DNA from: Gillisella vitis
Lineage (GTDB): Bacteria > Pseudomonadota > Alphaproteobacteria > Rhizobiales > Rhizobiaceae
Assembly (NCBI RefSeq): GCF_001541345.2
Contig: NZ_LMVL02000002.1
Location: 558,001-622,000 of the forward strand
Length of the DNA stretch: 64,000 nucleotides
Direction of reading: 5' to 3'
A program made the position numbers and the translations under genes. Shown here piece after piece: positions 1-8,580 of this stretch (position 1 is its first letter; the number at the start of each line of letters is the position of its first letter). Under the pieces are notes generated by a model. It saw only the letters and a list, made by a program, of their open reading frames with translations. It had not been told where the DNA came from and searched no databases.

Positions 1-265
1 GCGAAATCTGTATGCCCGGAGCCTTGGTGGAATAGCCAGCCTCGAAGGCGGCAGCCTTGGGAATCACCGCGCCCGCATCCATGACAGGATCGACGCACCC
101 CATGATGATGTCATCGACGGTGGATGTGTCGAGGCCATTGCGGTCGCGGATGGCTTCCAGCGCCTTGGCGGCTAGCCGCACCGATGGCACTTCATGCAGC
201 GCACCATCCTTCTTGCCGCGGCCGCGCGGCGTGCGCACGTGGTCGTAAACGTATACGTCAGTCAT
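1..265 (-). CDS. Acetyl-CoA acetyltransferase (thiolase), N-terminal part, cut by window edge
   Basis: The first 88 codons begin MTDVYVYDHVRTPRGRGKKD and continue through the DDIIMGCVDPV segment, which is the usual N-terminus of FadA/AtoB-type thiolases before the catalytic Cys loop. The rest of the gene lies left of the window. The ATG at 265-263 follows a GGGGAGAGAG ribosome site. It lies 75 bases downstream of the acyl-CoA dehydrogenase stop on the same strand, so the two are probably one fatty-acid or amino-acid beta-oxidation operon. The thiolase would cleave 3-ketoacyl-CoA made after the dehydrogenase step. The exact substrate cannot be told from this fragment. Confidence 0.85.
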   Translation of the reverse strand, partial: MTDVYVYDHVRTPRGRGKKDGALHEVPSVRLAAKALEAIRDRNGLDTSTVDDIIMGCVDPVMDAGAVIPKAAAFEAGYSTKAPGIQIS

Positions 266-340
266 CGTCTCTCTCCCCGGAGCGCAAAGCTCCTGATTTT
301 TTTCAATGGTTTATCCCCGGTGGGGAGAAGCCAGATTCAA

Positions 341-2134
341 TCAAAATGCCTCGGCGGCCATCGCCATCACGCTGTCAGCACCCGCTTCGATGCGCGACTT
401 GCGCAAGGCGGTTTCCGGCATGATCTTTTCCATGAAGAAGCGACCGGTCAACAGCTTGTTGTTGTGATAATCAGCATCACTAGCGCCACTTTCAAGCGCT
501 TCATGGGCGGCCTTGGCCATTTTGGCCCACATATAGCCCAGCACCACCAGACCGAAGAGATGCATGTAATCAGTCGAGCCTGCACCGGCATTGTCGGGCT
601 TGGCCATGGCGTTTTGCATGAACCACATGGTCGAGGCTTGCGCGTCGTTCAGGCCCTTCTTCAACTGCTTGGTGAAGAAGGACAGCTTTTCGTCCGAGCG
701 GTTTTCTTCGCAGAAGGCACCGATTTCGTTGAACAGCGCCATCACGGCCCGCCCACCGTTCAGCCCCAGTTTGCGGCCGACCAGATCCAGTGCCTGAATG
801 CCGTTGGCCCCTTCATAGATCATCGCAATACGGGCATCGCGCACATACTGGCTCATGCCCCATTCTTCGATATAGCCATGGCCGCCATAGACCTGCTGCG
901 CCATGACAGCATGGTCAAAGCCCTTGTCGGTCAGGACGCCCTTGAGGATCGGCGTCATCAGTCCGAGAATGTCATCGGCGGTCTGTTTTTCAGCTGCATC
1001 ACCGGCGCGATGGGCAATGTCGGATTTCAACGCCGTCCACAGGGTGAAGGCGCGGCCTGCTTCGTTGAAGGCCTTGATGGTCATCAGAGCGCGGCGAATA
1101 TCGGGATGGACGATGATCGGGTCGGCCTTTTTGTCCGGTGCCTTGGCGCCAGACAGCGAGCGGCCCTGAATACGCTCCCGCGCATAGGTCACGGCGTTCT
1201 GATAGGCGACTTCGGCAATCGACAGGCCTTGCAGGCCGACGCCCAACCGGGCCTCGTTCATCATCACAAACATCGCCGACAGGCCTTTGTTTTCTGCACC
1301 GATCAAATAGCCGGTTGCCTCGTCATAGTTCATCACGCAGGTGGCGTTGCCGTGAATGCCCATTTTGTGCTCGATGGCACCGCAGGACACGCCATTTTTG
1401 GCACCCAGCGCGCCGTCTTCACCGACGATGACTTTGGGCACGATGAACAGCGATATGCCCTTGGTACCCTCCGGCGCGCCTTCGATACGGGCGAGAACCA
1501 GATGGATGATATTGTCGGTCATCCCGTGTTCACCAGCCGAGATGAAGATCTTCTGGCCGGAAATTTTATAAGTGCCATCGCCGTTCGGCACGGCTTTGGT
1601 GCGCAGCAGGCCAAGATCGGTGCCGCAATGGGGCTCAGTCAGGTTCATGGTGCCGGACCAGGTGCCTTCCACCATTTTCGGCAGATAAGTGGCCTTTTGC
1701 GCGTCAGACCCATGCACCAGAATGGCGGCAATCGCCCCTTGCGTCAGGCCTGGATACATCATCAGCGCCATATTGGCAGACGACATATATTCACCAACGG
1801 CAGCATGCAGCACGTAAGGCAGGCCCTGGCCGCCATATTCCGGTGGGACGGCGAGGCCGCTCCAGCCACCGGCGCAATAGGCGTCATAGGCTTCCTTGAA
1901 ACCCTTCGGCACGGCCACGGAGCCATCCGCATTGCGGGTACAGCCTTCCTGGTCGCCGGAAAGATTGAGCGGAAACAGTTGCTCTTCGGCAAGCTTGGCA
2001 GCTTCGCCGACAATCGCCTCGATCATGTCGGGCGTCGCGTCTTCAAAACCGGGCAGGTTGTTATAGCGCTCCAGGCCCAGCACTGTGTTCAGGATGAAAA
2101 GCGTGTCCGCGACAGGTGCCTTATAGACGGGCAT
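341..2134 (-). CDS. Acyl-CoA dehydrogenase, long (about 600 aa) family with C-terminal extension
   Basis: The product is 597 residues. It has the N-terminal MPVYKAPVADTLFIL leader, a central EPHCGTDLG segment, the QQVYGGHGYIEEWG motif, and YEGANGIQALDLVGRKL, whose Glu matches the catalytic base of the family. The length and extra C-terminal domain fit the DmdC/AidB-like subgroup seen with 3-methylmercaptopropionyl-CoA or long-chain substrates. It should be a soluble FAD enzyme passing electrons to ETF. I chose ATG 2134-2132 because a GGAGG lies nine bases upstream; an in-frame TTG at 2140 is too close to that site. A thiolase follows on the same strand. Substrate is unassigned. Confidence 0.93.
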   Translation of the reverse strand: MPVYKAPVADTLFILNTVLGLERYNNLPGFEDATPDMIEAIVGEAAKLAEEQLFPLNLSGDQEGCTRNADGSVAVPKGFKEAYDAYCAGGWSGLAVPPEYGGQGLPYVLHAAVGEYMSSANMALMMYPGLTQGAIAAILVHGSDAQKATYLPKMVEGTWSGTMNLTEPHCGTDLGLLRTKAVPNGDGTYKISGQKIFISAGEHGMTDNIIHLVLARIEGAPEGTKGISLFIVPKVIVGEDGALGAKNGVSCGAIEHKMGIHGNATCVMNYDEATGYLIGAENKGLSAMFVMMNEARLGVGLQGLSIAEVAYQNAVTYARERIQGRSLSGAKAPDKKADPIIVHPDIRRALMTIKAFNEAGRAFTLWTALKSDIAHRAGDAAEKQTADDILGLMTPILKGVLTDKGFDHAVMAQQVYGGHGYIEEWGMSQYVRDARIAMIYEGANGIQALDLVGRKLGLNGGRAVMALFNEIGAFCEENRSDEKLSFFTKQLKKGLNDAQASTMWFMQNAMAKPDNAGAGSTDYMHLFGLVVLGYMWAKMAKAAHEALESGASDADYHNNKLLTGRFFMEKIMPETALRKSRIEAGADSVMAMAAEAF

Positions 2135-2193
2135 GGTCAATGTCCTCCAGATTGCGGCCGGCGTCCTCCCCGGCGATGTTCTGTCTTACAAAA

Positions 2194-2219
2194 TATTGAC
2201 GTGCGCGTAAACGTCAATA
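2194..2219. promoter_or_regulatory. Spaced palindromic operator overlapping the acyl-CoA dehydrogenase promoter
   Basis: TATTGACGT at 2194-2202 and ACGTCAATA at 2211-2219 are perfect 9-base inverted arms with an 8-base spacer. Read on the minus strand, the right arm supplies a TTGACG -35 hexamer and the left arm runs into TATTTT about 16 bases later as a -10. An operator placed between -35 and -10 is the geometry of MerR-family activators such as LiuR, which controls branched-chain amino acid and acyl-CoA catabolism in proteobacteria. The regulator assignment is inference. The rest of the 2135-2538 gap shows no convincing gene. Confidence 0.55.
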
Positions 2220-2538
2220 CGCAAAAATGTGAATTTGAAGAATGCGGCCTGCCAAAGGATAGGCCAGACGAACAAGGAATTTGTGCAGTAGAGACGAAAG
2301 GGGCGAGGACAGTCGTGCATATATCACGCCGCAGTTCCCGTTTGGCGACACAATAGGAGGCCCATATCGAAAAGGTTAAAAATCTCAGCCATTCTTAACG
2401 GGTTGTTTACCACGTTTCCCCGATTCTGCTGCGGAATGATTTGCGCCGCCTCAAGATGAGAATTGCAACCTCCAATCCCGGGTTGGGGGAGGGGAGCAGG
2501 TCTTGGGGCAGGCCCGAAACGCGAAGCGAGTTTGGAAT

Positions 2539-5500
2539 ATGAACGGACAGCGGTCTCCATCGCAGAGCTATAGAGCTCCCGGCCAGATGCCGCCTCACCA
2601 GGCGGAGACCCGTCAGGCCGACCCACGGCCCGTCGGTGCCTCGTCGCTGGATGCGCTGAGCCGCACGATCGAGGGGCTGGAGGCGCGGATCGAAGGGCTG
2701 ATGAATGGCATATCCGGGGGTGTCGCCAGGGATGTTCGCCCCGCAGCCAGTGCTTTTTCCGATAAGCCATTGCAGGCTGCCGCAGAGCTGCCACTTGGCG
2801 AGACCTCTTCTTTTTCTGGCGACCGGCTCGATCCGTTGGCCGAAATTCGCGCCCGGCAACGGGCATTGGAAGCGGCACGCCCACCCGCTCCGGGACGGAC
2901 GCCGCTGCGCGACAGCGATCCAAAACATCAAGCGCCTGAGAGCGTTTCAGTACGCCCGCCGCAGGTGTTGGAACTGGCCCCGCAACTGATGGCTGGCGGG
3001 AGCACTGCGCCCTTGCCGGATTTCTACAAGGCCCTGTCTACCCTGCGCGCCGATCTGCGCCAGGATATCAGCGAGAGCCTTGCTGGCGAAATCGGTGCTT
3101 TGCGCTCCGATATCCAGGATATCAGGGTGATAGCTGAAGAAAGCCGCGAAGCCGCTGGCCTGCGTGAAGATTTCATGCGCATGGCCGACAGCCTGGAGCG
3201 GATCGGCCATCCCGCTGCGCCCGAAACCGAAGCTTTGCGGGCCGATTTCGAGGAATTGCGCTCTTTGATGGACGGACTTGCCCGTGATAGCGGCACGCAG
3301 ACCATGGAAACCCGTTGGAGCGCGCTTGAAGCCCGGCTCGATACCATCGCGCCTGAGCGCATTCAGCAGGACCTGTTGCAGCTGGCCTACCGGCTGGATG
3401 AGATCAAGCAGCAATTGGGAACGATCGGTGATGTGCGCTCCGTGCGGCTCTTGGAAGACAAGCTGGTGGCCATTGCCAAGGCGCTTGAGCATATCGGCCA
3501 GCATCTGGAGCCCAACAGCCAGGCGATGCTGGAGCAGTTCGGCCAGCTCGATCACCGTCTGGACGAGATTTCCCGCGCCATTTCCGTTGCTGGCCGTCAT
3601 GGGGGCCAAGCCACCGACCCGCGCCTGATCGAGCGTCTGGAAGACCGGATCGCCACCATTGCCCATCATCTGGAACTGATTTCCGAGCAGACCGCAGGGT
3701 TTCCGGCTGGCGATCTTGACCGCCGTCTTGAAGCGCTGTCGCTAAAAATCGAGGATTTGGCCCACCAGCAGGCTGCCCAGCGGCTGGAAGAGCGGCTGGA
3801 CGATCTGACCCGGATGCTGGAAATGTCGCAGCGCGAAAGCCTGCAACCAGAACTGACCGGCTATCTCTCCGATATCTCCCGCAAGATCGACGCGCTGGAC
3901 CATGCTTCGCTGAGCGACAAGCTGGCAGAGCAGATCGCCGTGATCGGCAGGCGAATCGATCAGATCGATGCTCAGCCAGCGGCATCATCGGTGGATGAAA
4001 GCCTGCTGCGCAGCCTGGACGACCGGCTGTACTCCATCGCTGCCCGCCTGGATGAGACGAGTGCCTCGCCATCCGGCGATGGCTCGGCCATTGCCGGGCT
4101 GGAACAGCAGATCGCCCATCTCTCGGCGCTGATCAGTGCCTCGCCCTTGACGGACAATGGCCAGGGCGAACGCATCGAAGGCCGGATGGCTGCCCTTGAG
4201 GATTATCTGGCGACCAGCGACGAGTATATCGTCGAGGCTGCCCGCCAGGCCGCCGAAGCGGTGATGGACAATTATGCCCGCCAAAGCCCGGCCTCCGTTC
4301 AGGTGGCGGGACAGGACCAGATTGCCGAAACGCTTGGTGTGCTGGCCGATCATCTGCGCCACCTGGAAGAGATCAGCCGGGGCGGGGAGGAACGCAGCCA
4401 CCGTACCGTCGAGGCTTTGCACCAGACACTGGTGCAGATTGCTGAAAAACTGGACCAGATGGACCGTCGGACGGCAACGGCCAGCCGTGAGGAAGACCGC
4501 ACCGATACGGCTGCCGCCGCCGCACCGCTGACCCAGTCCGTTGAGACCGAGGTGGAATCGGCTGTCGTCCTTCCGGCTGAAGACAATAATGCCGACGCTC
4601 GTCCGCAGAGCGATGATGAGAAGGTGGGAAAACCCAGCCTGATCGCCGGTTTGAGCCGACGCCTGAAGCCGAAGATTAAGAAAGCGCAGGCCGAGACCGC
4701 GACACCGGCAAAGGCTGCGGCTCCGCAGCCGCGTCAGATGATCGAGGATGCGCCTTCCATCGATCCTGTCGATATCCTACCGCCGGAAGAGGCCAATGAA
4801 TTGCTGGAACCCGGTTCCGGCAAGCCGGATGTGCGCAAGATCCTGGAAAAGGTCCGGGCGCGCCAGCAGGCCGGTACTGTGCCTGCTGAACCTGTGCTTG
4901 GCGCGGCCAGCGTAAAACCGGCATCAGCGGATGACCGGATGGATTTCATTGCCGCCGCGCGCCGGGCGGCGCAGGCAGCAGCCCAGGAAACGGAACGGGG
5001 CAGCCGCCCTAGCCGGACAGCCCTTGCCGACGAAGTTGCCGGTGGCTCGGCCTTTTCCCGCTATCGCCGCCCGATCCTGATGGCGGTTGGCGCGCTTTTG
5101 CTGGCGGCCCTGGCTGTATCTGCGGTAAAGACGCTTGGTAGCGGCAATGCCCCGGCGCCTGCTGAGCAAGCGCCAACCACATCGGCACCTGCCAAACTGG
5201 CGCCTTCTGCGGCTATCGAGTCACCCTCAATCCAGCAGGCGCCCCAACAACCGGTTCGGGCGGTCGAGATCAAGGCCGAAGCGCCGCAATCCCAGTCCGC
5301 CGTGGAAAGCACCGAGACGGAGCCATCTTCCGCGCCGGTCATTCCGGTGACGTCACCGACAGGCCAGGCCAGCCTTTCATCCGCCCCGATGGATGGCAGC
5401 CAGACGGTCGCCGGTCTCTCGGCTCAACCGCCGATGCCGGATGCGGCTCAGGCCGGATTTGCCGCTCCGAAGACTGAGGCTGCCAAGCCGCTGTTCGAGG

Positions 5501-6348
5501 TGCCCGCCGATCTGTCTCCCGCTTCCCTGGTGACGGCTGCCAAGGCGGGCGAGCCTGCTGCCCTGTTTGAAATCGGTTCGCGCTATATGGAAGCACGCGG
5601 CCTGCCGGGTGATGTCTCGCAGGCCGCGGTCTGGTTCCAGCGCGCCGCCGATCTGGGGCTGGCACCTGCTCAATATCGTCTGGCCGGGCTTTATGAAAAA
5701 GGCACTGGCGTTCAGCGCGATCTGACACGGGCGAAAGGGCTTTACAGCCAGGCCGCCGACGCGGGCAATGCCAGCGCCATGCATAACCTCGCCGTGCTCT
5801 ATGCCTCCGGTGGCGATGGCAAGCCGGATATGGACGCCGCTGCCAAATGGTTTGCCAGGGCCGCCGACCTCGGCGTGACGGACAGCCAATTCAATCTTGC
5901 TGTGCTCTATGCGCGCGGTACGGGCGTGAAGCAGGATCTGGAAGCCTCCTATAAATGGTTCGCGCTGGCCGCCAGCCAGGGTGACAAGGACGCCGCCGCC
6001 AAGCAGGAAGAAGTAGCAAGATCCTTGCAGCCTGCTGCCCTTGCCCGCGCCAAGGCGAGCGTCCAGCAATGGCAGGCAATGCCTGTGAATGCCGATGCCA
6101 ACACGGTCAACCTGCCGGACGAGTGGATCGGCAAGAGCCTGAAGACCGGTAGCGTCGACATGGAAAAGGCGGTTCGCAACATCCAGGCCATTCTCAACAA
6201 GAACGGTTTCAATGCCGGAGAGCCGGACGGCAAACTCGGCGCCCGCACTGTCGCCGCCATCAAGGCCTTCCAGACCTCGGTGGGCCAGGAGCCAAGCGGC
6301 AAGGTTTCCAACGAGTTGGTCAAGGCGTTGCTGGCCCATAACGGTTGA
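2539..6348 (+). CDS. podJ: PodJ-like polar localization factor
   Basis: The protein is about 1269 residues. A long coiled-coil cytoplasmic part rich in LEDRL, LDEI and RLDEISRAI heptads is followed by an acidic/proline stretch. A single membrane segment lies near residues 844-866 (PILMAVGALLLAALAVSAV). A periplasmic part has about four Sel1 repeats (residues about 1004-1154, e.g. YEKGTGVQRDL, YARGTGVKQDL) and a C-terminal peptidoglycan-binding domain (residues about 1208-1269). This order is that of PodJ, which organises the new pole and recruits division and polarity factors in Caulobacter and Agrobacterium. I prefer ATG 2539; an in-frame TTG at 2503 also has a purine-rich site before it. 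It appears monocistronic, with a terminator candidate at 6573. Confidence 0.9.
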   Translation: MNGQRSPSQSYRAPGQMPPHQAETRQADPRPVGASSLDALSRTIEGLEARIEGLMNGISGGVARDVRPAASAFSDKPLQAAAELPLGETSSFSGDRLDPLAEIRARQRALEAARPPAPGRTPLRDSDPKHQAPESVSVRPPQVLELAPQLMAGGSTAPLPDFYKALSTLRADLRQDISESLAGEIGALRSDIQDIRVIAEESREAAGLREDFMRMADSLERIGHPAAPETEALRADFEELRSLMDGLARDSGTQTMETRWSALEARLDTIAPERIQQDLLQLAYRLDEIKQQLGTIGDVRSVRLLEDKLVAIAKALEHIGQHLEPNSQAMLEQFGQLDHRLDEISRAISVAGRHGGQATDPRLIERLEDRIATIAHHLELISEQTAGFPAGDLDRRLEALSLKIEDLAHQQAAQRLEERLDDLTRMLEMSQRESLQPELTGYLSDISRKIDALDHASLSDKLAEQIAVIGRRIDQIDAQPAASSVDESLLRSLDDRLYSIAARLDETSASPSGDGSAIAGLEQQIAHLSALISASPLTDNGQGERIEGRMAALEDYLATSDEYIVEAARQAAEAVMDNYARQSPASVQVAGQDQIAETLGVLADHLRHLEEISRGGEERSHRTVEALHQTLVQIAEKLDQMDRRTATASREEDRTDTAAAAAPLTQSVETEVESAVVLPAEDNNADARPQSDDEKVGKPSLIAGLSRRLKPKIKKAQAETATPAKAAAPQPRQMIEDAPSIDPVDILPPEEANELLEPGSGKPDVRKILEKVRARQQAGTVPAEPVLGAASVKPASADDRMDFIAAARRAAQAAAQETERGSRPSRTALADEVAGGSAFSRYRRPILMAVGALLLAALAVSAVKTLGSGNAPAPAEQAPTTSAPAKLAPSAAIESPSIQQAPQQPVRAVEIKAEAPQSQSAVESTETEPSSAPVIPVTSPTGQASLSSAPMDGSQTVAGLSAQPPMPDAAQAGFAAPKTEAAKPLFEVPADLSPASLVTAAKAGEPAALFEIGSRYMEARGLPGDVSQAAVWFQRAADLGLAPAQYRLAGLYEKGTGVQRDLTRAKGLYSQAADAGNASAMHNLAVLYASGGDGKPDMDAAAKWFARAADLGVTDSQFNLAVLYARGTGVKQDLEASYKWFALAASQGDKDAAAKQEEVARSLQPAALARAKASVQQWQAMPVNADANTVNLPDEWIGKSLKTGSVDMEKAVRNIQAILNKNGFNAGEPDGKLGARTVAAIKAFQTSVGQEPSGKVSNELVKALLAHNG

Positions 6349-6415
6349 TGCGGGGTCGGGGCTGAGGGCGTTTGGGCGTCAGCAGCGATGCGCCTTCAAT
6401 CTGTGAGGCTCAGAG

Positions 6416-6452
6416 TGAACCAGACAGACGTCACTTTTCCTGCGGCAAACTC
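6416..6452 (-). repeat. Internally deleted copy of the dispersed composite repeat
   Basis: TGAACCAGACAGAC at 6416-6429 matches one arm of the 41-base palindrome found at 31818-31858. It is directly followed by CACTTTTCCTGCGGCAAACTC (6432-6452), which matches the other module of the same repeat in the minus orientation. The roughly 50 bases that normally separate the modules are missing. The surrounding gap (6349-6736) holds only this repeat, the terminator at 6573 and presumably the promoter of the next gene. Confidence 0.55.
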
Positions 6453-6572
6453 AACCGAGAGGGCGCGCCGAAATATTTTGCGTCTGCCGTTTTGCCTTGC
6501 AGGCGAACGAAATCCTCCTACAATCGCCTAAACACACCTAAGGAATGGATCACTATTGCCGGGTGCCGGGCG

Positions 6573-6612
6573 AGCGTCACGATTTTGGAATGCGTGACGC
6601 TTGAGGTTTTTT
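6573..6612 (+). terminator. Rho-independent terminator candidate downstream of podJ
   Basis: AGCGTCACG (6573-6581) and CGTGACGCT (6593-6601) form a perfect 9-base stem with an 11-base loop. The stem is followed after TGAGG by six T residues at 6607-6612. It lies about 225 bases past the podJ stop, so the transcript would carry a long 3' untranslated part. Confidence 0.6.
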
Positions 6613-6736
6613 GGGTAACTGCCCCTAAATCTACCGGGATTTAAGGAATGATATCGTAAGGATTGACGGGCATCGTCATGGGCATTCCGGCCATGACGGC
6701 GGAATTTGGCATTTCGGGCGCATTTCGAGGACAGCC

Positions 6737-7660
6737 GTGACACTTTATCTGCCGATTGCGGAACTGTCGGTGAATATTTTCATCATCCTCGGCATGGGCG
6801 CGGCTGTCGGCTTTCTCTCGGGCATGTTCGGCGTCGGCGGCGGTTTCCTGATCACCCCCTTGCTAATCTTCTATAATATTCCGCCCGTCGTTGCTGTTGC
6901 CACCGGCGCTAATCAGGTGGTGGCCTCTTCGGTTTCCGGCGCCATGAGCCATTTTCGGCGTGGCTCGCTGGATTTGAAGCTTGGCAGCGTACTGCTGGTC
7001 GGCGGGTTGTTCGGCGCGTCGCTCGGCATGTGGATCTTCGTTGCCCTGCGCAAACTCGGCCAGATCGACCTGTTCATTTCCATCCTCTATGTCGTGTTGC
7101 TGGGCTCCATCGGTACGCTGATGCTCTGGGAAAGCATTGGCGCGCTGCGCCGTTCGGCCCGCAAGCAGCCAGCGCCGGTGCGTCGTCCTGGCCATCACAA
7201 TTGGGTGCATCGGCTGCCCTTCAAGATGCGCTTCAAGAAATCGAAGATTTATCTCAGCGCCATTCCTATTCTGGTGCTGGGTTTCCTCGTCGGTGTCTTG
7301 ACGCCGATGGGTATCGGCGGCGGCTTCATTCTGGTGCCGGCGATGATTTATCTGTTGCGCATCCCCACCAATGTCGTGGTTGGCACCTCGCTGTTCCAGA
7401 TCATCTTCGTCAGCGCCTTCACCACCATTGCCCAGGCCAAGGCCAATTATTCGGTCGATATCGTTCTGGCCTTCATGCTGATGATCGCTGGCGTGATCGG
7501 CGCGCAATATGGGGTGCGGGTCGGTCAGAAGCTGCGCGGCGAACAATTGCGCGCCCTGTTGGGCCTGCTGGTGATGGCTGTCGGTCTGCGCCTTGCCATC
7601 GAACTGGTGATGACCCCTGACGATGCCTATTCGATCGTGGTGGGGAGTACGGGCCGATGA
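6737..7660 (+). CDS. TauE/SafE (TSUP) family membrane transporter
   Basis: The 307-residue protein is highly hydrophobic, with about eight membrane segments. It carries the duplicated TSUP signature: GMFGVGGGFLITPLL near the N-terminus and LTPMGIGGGFILVPAMIYLL in the second half. Members export sulfite, sulfoacetate or other small anions. The start is GTG 6737 with GAGG upstream. Its stop overlaps the next gene's start by four bases (ATGA), so the two are translationally coupled; pairing of this transporter type with a TIGR02186 protein is common in alphaproteobacteria. The substrate is not visible in sequence. Confidence 0.88.
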   Translation: MTLYLPIAELSVNIFIILGMGAAVGFLSGMFGVGGGFLITPLLIFYNIPPVVAVATGANQVVASSVSGAMSHFRRGSLDLKLGSVLLVGGLFGASLGMWIFVALRKLGQIDLFISILYVVLLGSIGTLMLWESIGALRRSARKQPAPVRRPGHHNWVHRLPFKMRFKKSKIYLSAIPILVLGFLVGVLTPMGIGGGFILVPAMIYLLRIPTNVVVGTSLFQIIFVSAFTTIAQAKANYSVDIVLAFMLMIAGVIGAQYGVRVGQKLRGEQLRALLGLLVMAVGLRLAIELVMTPDDAYSIVVGSTGR

Positions 7661-8475
7661 TTATGGGCCGGTTCCTCCTTCTGGCGCTGATCGCACTTTC
7701 TGGTGCAATCGTGTTCGCAGGCAACGCGAGCGCCCAGATCCCTTTTCTGACCCCTGATAGTACCGGCAAGGAAACGTTGGAAATCGGCACGTCCACCAAT
7801 GAAATCGCCATTACCTCGGATTTTCGCGGCGCCGATCTCACCGTGTTTGGTGCGTTGAACAATGTCGATCAATTGCTGCTGGCCATCGGCCAATATGATG
7901 TCGTGGTGACGCTGGAAGGCCCGAGGGAAGCGGCGACCGTGCGGCGCAAGGAGCGGTTCCTGGGCATCTGGGTCAACCGGAAGTCCCTGACCTTCGAGCG
8001 GGTGCCGACCTCCTATTCGGTTGCCAGCACCAGGCCTGTGCAGGCGATTGCCCCGCGCGAGGTTTTGAACGATCTGGGGCTTGGCGTCGATTATCTGCCG
8101 CTGACCCCGACCGGCCATTTCATCGGCGATATCAATATGGGTGAGTTCCGGGCTGCCTATCGCCGCCTGCAACAGACGAGCGGCCTTTACCAGGAGGGCG
8201 ATACCGGTATCCGCTTCGTCAGCACCAACCTGTTTCGGGCCAGCCTGCGGCTGCCCGCCAGTATTCCCGATGGCGTGCATGTCGTGCATGCCTATCTGTT
8301 CAAGAGTGGCGTCTTCCTGGCCCAGAAGGATCTTCGCCTGCGGGTGGTGAAGACCGGCGTCGAACAGGCAATCACCGATGCTGCCCATAACCAGCCCTTG
8401 TCCTACGGCATCTTCGCCGTGCTGGTGGCTGTCATCACCGGGTGGACAGCCAGCATTGTCTTCCGCAAGGATTAA
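7657..8475 (+). CDS. TIGR02186-type exported protein with C-terminal membrane anchor
   Basis: The 272-residue protein starts with a signal peptide (FLLLALIALSGAIVFAGNASA) and a beta-rich body including EIAITSDFRGADLTVFGAL and YDVVVTLEGP. A single C-terminal membrane helix (YGIFAVLVAVITGWTASIVF) precedes a short basic tail. This matches the TIGR02186 family of unknown function, which accompanies TauE/SafE transporters. It would therefore sit on the periplasmic face and may be an accessory subunit of the preceding transporter. The start overlaps the transporter stop as ATGA. The family call rests on recall of motifs, not on a search. Confidence 0.75.
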   Translation: MIMGRFLLLALIALSGAIVFAGNASAQIPFLTPDSTGKETLEIGTSTNEIAITSDFRGADLTVFGALNNVDQLLLAIGQYDVVVTLEGPREAATVRRKERFLGIWVNRKSLTFERVPTSYSVASTRPVQAIAPREVLNDLGLGVDYLPLTPTGHFIGDINMGEFRAAYRRLQQTSGLYQEGDTGIRFVSTNLFRASLRLPASIPDGVHVVHAYLFKSGVFLAQKDLRLRVVKTGVEQAITDAAHNQPLSYGIFAVLVAVITGWTASIVFRKD

Positions 8476-8508
8476 GAGGCATTTAGACAATCGACACGCA
8501 ATCGGGCG

Positions 8509-8526
8509 TTGTCATCTGCCTGTCAT
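8509..8526 (+). promoter_or_regulatory. PHO box upstream of the alkaline phosphatase
   Basis: TTGTCAT (8509-8515), four bases, then CTGTCAT (8520-8526) fits the rhizobial PhoB consensus of two CTGTCAT repeats separated by four bases, with one mismatch at the first position. It lies 55 bases before the phosphatase ATG, so phosphate-starvation activation by PhoB is strongly suggested. Confidence 0.8.
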
Positions 8527-8580
8527 CTCTGCGCCCTAAGACCGCCCTGCAATCATCTGGCACATATTGGGGGAAACATT

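Noticed and set aside
194..2356. 720-residue open frame opposite the acyl-CoA dehydrogenase
   Set aside because: It is the GC-rich antisense of a clear gene, with no domain and His/Gly/Gln-rich composition.
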